Shown: one piece after another, positions 1-5,696 of the stretch | Layout of the letters: the number at the start of each line of letters is the position of its first letter | How positions within the stretch are numbered: the stretch's first letter is position 1 | Assembly (NCBI GenBank): GCA_045541255.1 | Contig: JAZQIU010000040.1 | Coordinates: forward strand, 1-21,570 | Source of the DNA: UMGS1124 sp045541255 | GTDB lineage: Bacteria; Bacillota_I; Bacilli_A; RF39; UBA660 | Length of the DNA stretch: 21,570 nucleotides | Direction of reading: 5' to 3' | Position numbers and translations under genes: made by a program | The notes under the pieces: generated by a model | The model's database searches: none | Told to the model about the DNA's origin: nothing | What the model saw: the letters and a program-made list of their open reading frames with translations, nothing else

Positions 1-127
1 ATATTGACTTACTATTTTCATTACCATTTATTTGAGTTAAAAAGTATGCGTATGTTAATCCTACTAGTAATAATAATACTAAGAATATACTTGTTACACT
101 TACTATAATCTTTTGTTTCCTATTCAT
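1..127 (-). CDS. Surface/secreted protein, N-terminal fragment (runs off left edge)
   Basis: Only the first 42 codons are in the window. The ATG at 125-127 has a GGAG Shine-Dalgarno at 138-141. An ATG just upstream (133-135) stops after three codons, so it is not the start. The peptide opens with a short basic head (MNRKQK), then a hydrophobic segment at about residues 7-24 that ends in GLTYAYF, followed by a polar stretch rich in Asn and Ser. The TYAYF ending resembles SipW-dependent-type signal peptides of Firmicutes surface proteins; a signal anchor is the alternative. The mature function cannot be read from this fragment. The promoter region contains the C11 tract described separately, so expression could be variable. 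Confidence 0.6.
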   Translation of the reverse strand, partial: MNRKQKIIVSVTSIFLVLLLLVGLTYAYFLTQINGNENSKSI

Positions 128-412
128 TTTCTCATTACTCCAATCTTTCTATATTTTTCTTATAATTACATGTTAACACAATTAAAATCCAATTAACACG
201 AACCATGAGTTCTAGTATAATTTTAGAGTATGATAGGAGAAAAGTTTGTCGTTTTTACATACAAAAAAATTATATAATTATTAACCCCCCCCCCCGACTA
301 TTTTCGAGAGACGAAGGACGATTATATAATTTTAAAACTCACAAAATATTAATTAAGTAGTCTTTACTACTCTATATAAATAATACAATAAAAAAATGTA
401 TTTTTCAATACA
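128..412. other. Intergenic region with C11 tract and two ATTATATAATT palindromes
   Basis: About 285 bases separate the surface-protein start from mreD. The region holds a run of 11 C at 285-295, a G+C-richer patch at 296-320, and two copies of the palindromic 11-mer attatataatt (269-279 and 321-331) on either side of the run. A 6-bp hairpin lies at 356-371. On the minus strand a TATAAT (269-274) sits 10 bases downstream of the poly-G. The tract could therefore fall in a promoter spacer for the surface-protein gene; no good -35 is visible. The 51-codon plus-strand ORF through it is considered under rejected items. Confidence 0.6.
285..295. repeat. C11 homopolymer (G11 on the minus strand)
   Basis: Eleven consecutive C residues in DNA that is otherwise about three-quarters A+T. 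Such runs are classic slippage sites. The run lies about 158 bases upstream of the minus-strand surface-protein ATG and 10 bases upstream of a minus-strand TATAAT. The length is read from one sequence only and is the kind of value sequencing often gets wrong. Confidence 0.85.
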
Positions 413-414
413 TT
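390..414 (-). terminator. Intrinsic terminator of the radC-mreCD operon
   Basis: On the minus strand an 8-bp perfect stem (AATGTATT/AATACATT, plus positions 395-402 and 407-414) with a GAAA tetraloop runs into a T-run (391-396). The mreD stop codon (413-415) overlaps the 5' arm. Confidence 0.75.
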
Positions 415-784
415 AAACATAAAAAATAAAAAGAAAATAAATTAAAATATTAAATACAAAAGAAAACAAATTGATTTTAAGAAAATATAAATAAGAAAAA
501 TTATAATCATTAATTAAATATAATAAACTTATAAATAAAAACATACAAATTATTGAAAAAATAAATTTATTAATATTATTATTTACTATTCTTTTAAATA
601 TAAATTTCTTAAAAATATATAAAATTAAAATTAATATACTTACTATCGGAACTTTATTAAGTAATATATCTATTATAACTAACAGCATAAATTTATATTT
701 ATCTAAATTAAAAATAATTAAAATAATTAAACAAGATAAAATACTTAAATAATTATTGATTAAATTATCTAATATAAGAATCAA
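413..784 (-). CDS. mreD: MreD-like membrane protein, rod-shape determination
   Basis: A 123-residue, strongly hydrophobic protein with about four membrane segments and no soluble domain. Its sequence alone is too generic to name. The call rests on position, directly after mreC with a four-base ATGA overlap, which is the order seen in Bacillus and many other bacteria. MreD is an integral membrane partner of MreC in the elongasome that guides lateral wall synthesis. At 123 residues it is shorter than the usual 160-170, matching the shortening of its neighbour MreC. It is the last gene of the operon and its stop lies inside the terminator. It could instead be an unrelated small membrane protein; the positional argument makes MreD the best reading. 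Confidence 0.6.
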   Translation of the reverse strand: MILILDNLINNYLSILSCLIILIIFNLDKYKFMLLVIIDILLNKVPIVSILILILYIFKKFIFKRIVNNNINKFIFSIICMFLFISLLYLINDYNFSYLYFLKINLFSFVFNILIYFLFIFYV

Positions 785-1449
785 TTAAACTCACCTACTA
801 TCAATACATAGTTTAAATTATCAAAATCAACTTTACTTTCTACATATACTTTTTTTGATATGGTTTCATTTTCTACATATATAACTTTACCTATATATAA
901 TTTTTCTTTGATAGTACCATATCCACTAGTATATACTTCATCATTTACATAAACTTTATCATAATTACTTATATCACTAACTATAAATTTATTAGTTTCA
1001 TAATCATAGTTTAGTTTCCCATGATTATCATTTATTATTACACTAACATCTTTTAAATCTTTTATAGTAGTTAAATCACTAGTTTTATCATCTACATAAG
1101 TTATTTTACCAATAAAACCTAATTCATTAACCACTCCCAAACCTTCTACTACCTTATCTTGTTTACCATATTGTATTTTATACTTTCCTATATTATAAGA
1201 CTCTTTATATATTATTTTAGATACTTTATAATCATATGGTATTTTATATAACTCTTTAGAAAATTTATTTAAATTTTCATACTCTTTTTTCAAATATTCT
1301 TTTTCCTCTTCTTTTAAAGTAATAATAGCATCATAGTAATTATTATCTAATTTAAAAACTCCTAAAACATTGCCATAAAAAAAACATATATTATCTTTAA
1401 ATAACAATACTAATATAAAAACTATTATATAAAATCCTATTTTTTTCAT
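781..1449 (-). CDS. mreC: Rod shape-determining protein MreC
   Basis: A 222-residue single-pass protein: an N-terminal membrane anchor (about residues 4-20), a short charged helix that could form the coiled coil (about 45-65), then the beta-rich periplasmic/extracellular MreC domain. Typical family phrases are GLGVVNELGFIGKI (about 103-116) and, near the end, VYTSGYGTI and IGKVIYVEN. MreC links the cytoskeletal and synthetic parts of the elongasome at the cell surface. The protein is short against the usual 270-290 residues, mainly through a reduced coiled coil. Its start overlaps the radC stop (ATGA) and an AAGGAG ribosome site lies within the radC end. No mreB precedes it, although mreB is normally the gene between radC and mreC. 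Confidence 0.85.
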   Translation of the reverse strand: MKKIGFYIIVFILVLLFKDNICFFYGNVLGVFKLDNNYYDAIITLKEEEKEYLKKEYENLNKFSKELYKIPYDYKVSKIIYKESYNIGKYKIQYGKQDKVVEGLGVVNELGFIGKITYVDDKTSDLTTIKDLKDVSVIINDNHGKLNYDYETNKFIVSDISNYDKVYVNDEVYTSGYGTIKEKLYIGKVIYVENETISKKVYVESKVDFDNLNYVLIVGEFN

Positions 1450-2120
1450 ATATTATTCTCCTTAAAAAAACTATAATAATTTTTAGTATTAGTTATTAAA
1501 TGATCAAGTAATGGTATTCCAACTATATTACATGAACTTACTAAAATGTTTGTCATTTCAATATCTGCATTACTAGGCGTTATATCATTTAAAGGATGAT
1601 TATGCATAATAATTACTCCACTAGCATTACATTTTATAGCATTATAAATTATATCTCTAGGATGAAACATAGTTTGATCTTTGGTACCAATAGTAATTAC
1701 TTTATAATTTATTAATCTCTTTTTATTATCTAAATATATAGCCAACAACTTTTCTTGTTTTAAACCAATAAATAAACTTTTAAAAGTATCGTGTATAATA
1801 TCAGCATTATTTAACTTCATCAAATTATTTATTTCTACATTTGATACTCTTTTACCTAATTCTATACTAGCTTTTAAGCTTACTGCTTTTACTATACCTA
1901 CTCCTTTTATCTTACTTAATTCATATAGGTCTATATTACTTAAATCATTAATACTTTCAATACTAGATAATATATTATTGCTAACCTCTTTTACATTCAT
2001 ATTTCTTGTACCTGTTCTTAAAATAATAGACAACAACTCTTCATTAGTTAAATTTTCAACACCACAATTAATTAACCTTTCTCTAGGTAATTCATTAACC
2101 GGCAATTCCTTTAATTTCAT
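1446..2120 (-). CDS. radC: RadC family JAMM/MPN protein
   Basis: A 224-residue protein of normal family length. The N-terminal half carries a helix-hairpin-helix segment (about residues 66-80, ELSKIKGVG). The C-terminal half is the MPN/JAB metal-binding domain with HNHP at 173-176, followed by the downstream Asp of the TPSxxD motif (Asp186), the zinc-ligand set of the family. The biochemical role of RadC is unsettled: the old link to recombination repair has been questioned, and the fold is that of a metalloprotease or deubiquitinase. It sits between the SPOR-domain gene and mreC with four-base overlaps on both sides, so it is co-translated with them. The radC-mre linkage is conserved across many bacteria. 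Confidence 0.9.
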   Translation of the reverse strand: MKLKELPVNELPRERLINCGVENLTNEELLSIILRTGTRNMNVKEVSNNILSSIESINDLSNIDLYELSKIKGVGIVKAVSLKASIELGKRVSNVEINNLMKLNNADIIHDTFKSLFIGLKQEKLLAIYLDNKKRLINYKVITIGTKDQTMFHPRDIIYNAIKCNASGVIIMHNHPLNDITPSNADIEMTNILVSSCNIVGIPLLDHLITNTKNYYSFFKENNI

Positions 2121-2539
2121 AAACTATCCTCATATTTTTCTAATATTAATTTGTTCATTTCTAAAAAAACAACTTCACTTTGACTATCCATTATATTCTC
2201 ATACTCACTAATACTCTTTTTTATATTTTTATCATCTATACTTATATCTTTTAAATAATATTCTATACCTTTACTATCTAAATATTTTGACATACTTTCA
2301 ATATTATTTTTATTTTTTAAAATAGCAACATAAACTCTATATAATTCATTATCTTGTATAATAGTTGCATCTTTATACTTAGTAGAATATATATTTGCAG
2401 CATCTAAACTAGTATATACACCAACTTGAAATGCTTTATATTTAACATTAAACATTTCTAATGGTTTAGCTTCACATATATAATAACCACAAAAGATACC
2501 AACTAATAATATAAAAATTGGTCTAATTATCTTTTTCAT
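2117..2539 (-). CDS. Membrane-anchored SPOR-domain protein, possibly SpoIIB-like
   Basis: A 140-residue protein with one N-terminal membrane helix (about residues 5-22) and an extracytoplasmic SPOR domain (about 33-100: FQVGVYTS, then LYRVYVAI and a second beta-alpha repeat). SPOR domains bind peptidoglycan lacking stem peptides at division or engulfment septa. I chose the ATG at 2537-2539 because GGTG lies just upstream; a TTG four codons earlier is the alternative. It is first in the operon with radC-mreC-mreD. In Bacillus subtilis the SPOR-domain sporulation protein SpoIIB lies upstream of maf-radC-mreBCD, so position and domain both suggest a shortened SpoIIB counterpart. SpoIIB itself is about 330 residues, so orthology is inference. 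Confidence 0.65.
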   Translation of the reverse strand: MKKIIRPIFILLVGIFCGYYICEAKPLEMFNVKYKAFQVGVYTSLDAANIYSTKYKDATIIQDNELYRVYVAILKNKNNIESMSKYLDSKGIEYYLKDISIDDKNIKKSISEYENIMDSQSEVVFLEMNKLILEKYEDSL

Positions 2540-2596
2540 AAATATCACCAATTAAATAATAAAATAAAATATATATAAAGTTTGTCGAATTTTATC

Positions 2597-2625
2597 TTGT
2601 AATTTATAAAAGTAAATTATATAAT
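2597..2625 (+). promoter_or_regulatory. Sigma-A type promoter for the MazF-like gene
   Basis: TTGTAA (2597-2602), a 17-base spacer and a perfect TATAAT (2620-2625). AGGAG at 2636-2640 lies 7 bases before the ATG at 2648, giving a short leader. Confidence 0.7.
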
Positions 2626-2647
2626 AAACACTCACAGGAGTGATCTT

Positions 2648-3148
2648 ATGTTTACTACAGGAGATATAGTAATAACAAGAAAAAATAATAAAGAATTAAT
2701 GTTTATTGTTCTTTTTAATCTATGGCATAACGAAAAAGAATGTGTATGTGTATGCCCAGTAACAAATACAACTAGACCTAAAACAAATGCTAAGTATTTT
2801 TTAAGAGATTATGTATATATACCATTTGAAATATTAGATGATAAAAGAAAATGTAGTATAAAAATATCGGATGCATCAATGTATCAAACATCAGAACTTT
2901 ATCCTACAGGATTAAAATTAAAACCAGAAATAATGTTAAGAACGTTCAATACAATTATGGAACTAAACCTAGAAAGACCAAGTCTAAATAAAGAACATTA
3001 TGAATATATTAAAAATACTATTAGCATTTTAAGTGAAGAATTAGAAAATTATGAAGCAAAAAGAAAAAAAGAAGAAAAAAAATTAAGAAAAGCTAGAAGA
3101 AAAGAATTAAAAAGAAATTATAAATCTAATAAACAACAAAAACTTTAG
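2648..3148 (+). CDS. MazF/PemK-like fold protein with a basic C-terminal tail
   Basis: A 166-residue protein. The first 105 or so residues resemble the PemK/MazF barrel: an opening GDIVI strand, a VCVCPVTN strand (residues 33-40), which parallels the conserved PITS region, and a SIKISDASMYQT strand where toxins have the IRTID motif. The usual G-E-Q-x-x-x-R-P stretch and catalytic Arg/Thr are not evident. The protein then has helices and a highly basic Lys/Arg/Glu tail (about 136-166) that could bind nucleic acid. No antitoxin gene adjoins it. It is a single-gene unit with its own strong promoter and terminator. It may be a domesticated RNA-binding relative, not a toxin; the family call is tentative. 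Confidence 0.45.
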   Translation: MFTTGDIVITRKNNKELMFIVLFNLWHNEKECVCVCPVTNTTRPKTNAKYFLRDYVYIPFEILDDKRKCSIKISDASMYQTSELYPTGLKLKPEIMLRTFNTIMELNLERPSLNKEHYEYIKNTISILSEELENYEAKRKKEEKKLRKARRKELKRNYKSNKQQKL

Positions 3149-3169
3149 AAATAAATCTAAAGTTTTTTA
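3141..3169. terminator. Bidirectional intrinsic terminator
   Basis: A 9-bp stem (aactttaga at 3141-3149 with tctaaagtt at 3156-3164) followed by T-rich sequence on the plus strand and by TTTTTGTTG on the minus strand. The TAG of the MazF-like gene (3146-3148) lies in the first arm. Confidence 0.75.
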
Positions 3170-3285
3170 TTTGAAAGCTGAGTTTCAATAGATAATTCAT
3201 TATTGTTTATTAATAATGTATTAAAGGTTTCACACATTTTATTATAAACCTTCTTTGTTCATCTACTCTCCTCTAAATTATAGCA
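3141..3285 (-). other. Possible small minus-strand transcription unit (peptide or sRNA)
   Basis: An extended -10 (TGCTATAAT, 3277-3285), then GAGGAG (3268-3273) five bases before an ATG (3260-3262), points to a short transcript that would end at the terminator at 3141-3164. The ATG frame has only six codons. One frame over, reading stays open for 33 codons to a TAG at 3157-3159, including an internal ATG and the phrase FNTLLINNNELSIETQLS. That phrase vaguely recalls Spo0E-like helical peptides. The unit could be a frameshifted small gene, a regulatory RNA, or chance. Confidence 0.3.
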
Positions 3286-3318
3286 TACTAATATACTTAT
3301 TAAAATAATTATTCTTTT

Positions 3319-3347
3319 GAATAAAATTAATATATATTACATATTAT
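3319..3347 (+). promoter_or_regulatory. Candidate sigma-E (mother-cell) promoter of spoIVA
   Basis: GAATAAA (3319-3325), a 14-base spacer and CATATTAT (3340-3347) partly match the Bacillus sigma-E consensus (about KMATATW and CATACAMT with 14-15 bases between). It would give a very short leader before the AAAGG site at 3354-3358. In A+T-rich DNA such matches occur by chance. Confidence 0.35.
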
Positions 3348-3368
3348 TCATTGAAAGGTTTGTGACTT

Positions 3369-4847
3369 ATGGAAAAGAAAGAGATAATAAAAAACATATC
3401 AACTAGAGGAAATGGATATATATTCTTAGGTGTTGTTGGAGCAGTCAGAACAGGTAAAAGCACATTCATAAAAAAAGTTATTGAAAATTTAGTAATACCA
3501 AATATAGAAGATGAAAACGATAAAAAAATGTGTATGGATGAAATACCTCAAAGTTCAAATGGTAAAACTATTATGACTACAGAACCTAAATTTGTTCCAT
3601 CTAATGGTGCTAATATAAAAATTGATGAAATTGAAACCAATATAAAATTAATAGATTGTGTTGGTTATGTAGTTGATGGTGCAAATGGTTTCCAGGATGA
3701 ACTTGGTAATCCTAGATTAGTAAAAACTCCTTGGTATGAAGAAGAAATACCATTTGTGGAAGCAGCAGAAATTGGTACAGAAAAAGTTATAAAAGATCAT
3801 TCTACTATCGGTATAGTAGTCACTACAGATGGTTCTATAGGTACATTAGGTAGAAACGACTATATTGAAGCGGAAGAAAAAGTAATTACAGAATTAAAAT
3901 CATTAAATAAACCATTTATAGTAATATTAAATAGTACTCACCCCAATAGTGATGCAACAATAAACATTAAAAATGAATTAACAAATAATTATAATGTTCC
4001 TGTTATTCCTATGGATATAGAAAATATGAATGATGTAGATATGAACAATATTTTAAGAAGCGCACTATACGAATTCCCGGTAACAGATGTATCTATTAAT
4101 ATTCCTGAATGGGTACATGTATTAGATAAAGAACATTATGTAAAAAAACATTATATTTCTAAAATTAAGGAATGTATTACAAATATTGAAAAAATTAAAG
4201 ATGTAGATACCATGATAGAATATTTTAAAGATAGTGAAATAATAAGCGAAGCATATATTAGTAATGTAGATACAGGTACTGGTATAGTATCATTAAACTT
4301 AAAAAGCAGTGATGAATTATATAATGAAATATTAAAAAGCATTATGGGAGATGTTGATTTATCTAAAGCAGGACTTTTAAAAATATTTAATGACTACTCT
4401 AGCAACAGAGAAGAAACAGAAAGTATAAAAAATGCTATTAAAATGGCAAAAAATACTGGATACGGAATAGTATATCCAACATTAAAGGATATGAAATTAG
4501 AAACACCAGAAATAATAAAACAAGGAAGCCGTTATGGAGTTAAATTAAAAGCTGTCGCTAGTTCAATTCATCTTTTAAAAGTAGATGTAGAAAGTTCTTT
4601 TGAACCAATTATAGGAACAGAACTACAAAGTAAAGAACTAATAGATTACATAATGAAGGACTATGAAACAGAACCAGCTAATATTTGGAAAAGTGAAATA
4701 TTTGGTAGAAGTTTAGACGAAATAGTAAAAGAAGGAATACAAGCAAAACTTAGTATGATGCCAGAAAGTACTCGATATAAATTATCTACTACAGCTACAA
4801 AAATAGTTAATAAAGGTTCAAACAATTTAATTGCTATTGTAATATAA
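3369..4847 (+). CDS. spoIVA: Stage IV sporulation protein A, spore coat ATPase
   Basis: A 492-residue protein, the same length as Bacillus subtilis SpoIVA. In the mother cell SpoIVA hydrolyses ATP to polymerise into the basement layer of the spore coat on the forespore surface, anchored by the small peptide SpoVM. The N-terminal TRAFAC-like ATPase domain shows the Walker A segment GVVGAVRTGKST (about residues 21-32, with Ala where Bacillus has Pro), the NGKTIMTTEPKFVP stretch, and LIDCVGY as the Walker B region. A middle domain and a C-terminal domain follow, ending in a hydrophobic IAIVI tail that corresponds to the SpoVM-binding end. AAAGG lies 10 bases before the ATG. It stands alone between the small divergent unit and a shared terminator. 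This is the clearest sporulation marker in the window. Confidence 0.93.
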   Translation: MEKKEIIKNISTRGNGYIFLGVVGAVRTGKSTFIKKVIENLVIPNIEDENDKKMCMDEIPQSSNGKTIMTTEPKFVPSNGANIKIDEIETNIKLIDCVGYVVDGANGFQDELGNPRLVKTPWYEEEIPFVEAAEIGTEKVIKDHSTIGIVVTTDGSIGTLGRNDYIEAEEKVITELKSLNKPFIVILNSTHPNSDATINIKNELTNNYNVPVIPMDIENMNDVDMNNILRSALYEFPVTDVSINIPEWVHVLDKEHYVKKHYISKIKECITNIEKIKDVDTMIEYFKDSEIISEAYISNVDTGTGIVSLNLKSSDELYNEILKSIMGDVDLSKAGLLKIFNDYSSNREETESIKNAIKMAKNTGYGIVYPTLKDMKLETPEIIKQGSRYGVKLKAVASSIHLLKVDVESSFEPIIGTELQSKELIDYIMKDYETEPANIWKSEIFGRSLDEIVKEGIQAKLSMMPESTRYKLSTTATKIVNKGSNNLIAIVI

Positions 4848-4870
4848 AAAAGATCAAATAGATCTTTTTT
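4846..4870. terminator. Bidirectional terminator between spoIVA and the kinase-like gene
   Basis: A 10-bp perfect stem (aaaaaagatc at 4846-4855 with gatctttttt at 4861-4870) around a 5-base loop, with A/T runs on both sides. It serves both converging genes; the stop codons of spoIVA (4845-4847) and of the minus-strand gene (4870-4872) lie at its two edges. Confidence 0.85.
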
Positions 4871-5628
4871 TATTTCAATAATAAGCTTTTCGCTTTATTA
4901 ACTGCATAATCATAAATTTTTTCATTACTAATTTTACTTAATTCTCTTAATAAATCATCAATAAATTGATTGTCATTACAACATACCTTTATCCATTGGG
5001 TAAGTTTTTTTCTATCTTGCTTACTAACAAAATCAAAACCAATCATCTCAAAATATAACAATTTAACAATAACATAATTTAAATTTCTTTTGTTTAAATC
5101 ACTAGCACAAGCAACATACATTTGGTATTTATCCATATCACATAAATGTAAAAAATCATCAGTTAATAAAAAACTACCTCTATTAATATCTCTTCCTATA
5201 ATGTTCTTCTTAGATAAAAAATCAAAATCTTTTCTTAAATCAATAATAGAAGAGATTAATTCTTGAACATTATAATCTCCAGTGCTTTTTTTGATGGTTT
5301 TCTTATTTATTCTTGGGTTAGATAAATCTTCTAAATAATTCATTACATATCCAGTGAAAACTCCATTTTCATCTAATAATATATCTATCGGTTTTGTAAA
5401 ACGTTTTAAATCTAATTCTTCTTGAAAATACAAAGCCTTATCAAAAGACATAAGTCCTCTTGTTTTTCTAACTTCCAAATCATATTTAAGAAGTTTTAAA
5501 ACTAAATTATTATATTTATATACTTCGCCATCATGACCAGCACCTAATTTTGGTAATTCATAAACATTCGGAATATATTCTAAATTACTTCTTAATATTA
5601 CACTTTTTGTTCTCTTTGTTGTTTTCAT
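4870..5628 (-). CDS. Degenerate protein-kinase-like protein
   Basis: A 252-residue protein with recognisable kinase-fold landmarks. A glycine-rich loop is at 28-37 (LGAGHDGEVY), a candidate ATP-binding lysine at 45 (VLKLL), a catalytic-loop-like GRDINRGSFLL at 145-155, and DMDKY at 164-168 where kinases have DFG. In the catalytic loop the Asp is kept (147), but Asn occupies the usual Lys position and Ser the metal-binding Asn position, so it may be a pseudokinase or act on small molecules. There is no membrane segment, so it is cytoplasmic. GGAGGG precedes the ATG. It lies downstream of the leuS terminator and converges with spoIVA. The substrate is unknown. Confidence 0.6.
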   Translation of the reverse strand: MKTTKRTKSVILRSNLEYIPNVYELPKLGAGHDGEVYKYNNLVLKLLKYDLEVRKTRGLMSFDKALYFQEELDLKRFTKPIDILLDENGVFTGYVMNYLEDLSNPRINKKTIKKSTGDYNVQELISSIIDLRKDFDFLSKKNIIGRDINRGSFLLTDDFLHLCDMDKYQMYVACASDLNKRNLNYVIVKLLYFEMIGFDFVSKQDRKKLTQWIKVCCNDNQFIDDLLRELSKISNEKIYDYAVNKAKSLLLK

Positions 5629-5674
5629 ATATTCCCTCCAAAAACAAATATTATTCTATCATAAACTTTCCAAA

Positions 5675-5696
5675 TAAAAAAGGTTTATGCAAACCT
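5675..5696 (-). terminator. Intrinsic terminator of the leuS operon
   Basis: A 6-bp stem (aggttt at 5681-5686, aaacct at 5691-5696), a 4-base loop and a T-run on the minus strand. The leuS TAG (5695-5697) is part of the stem. Confidence 0.7.

Noticed and set aside
205..360. A 51-codon plus-strand ORF through the C11 tract (three Pro codons)
   Set aside because: No ribosome binding site before the ATG, composition unlike the neighbouring proteins, and the frame depends on an error-prone homopolymer. Kept only as part of the C11 observation.
1978..2211. A 77-codon plus-strand ORF opposite radC and the SPOR gene
   Set aside because: It is antisense to two well-supported genes, lacks a ribosome site and has no recognisable features.
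3224..3252. Inverted repeat aaggttt/aaacctt as a terminator or attenuator
   Set aside because: Seven base pairs with a 15-base loop and no proper T-run; probably part of the small minus-strand unit or chance.
3284..3294. CATACTAAT as the -10 of a sigma-E promoter for spoIVA
   Set aside because: No matching -35 at 14-15 bases upstream. The same bases are better read as the reverse of an extended -10, and the 3319-3347 pair is closer to consensus.
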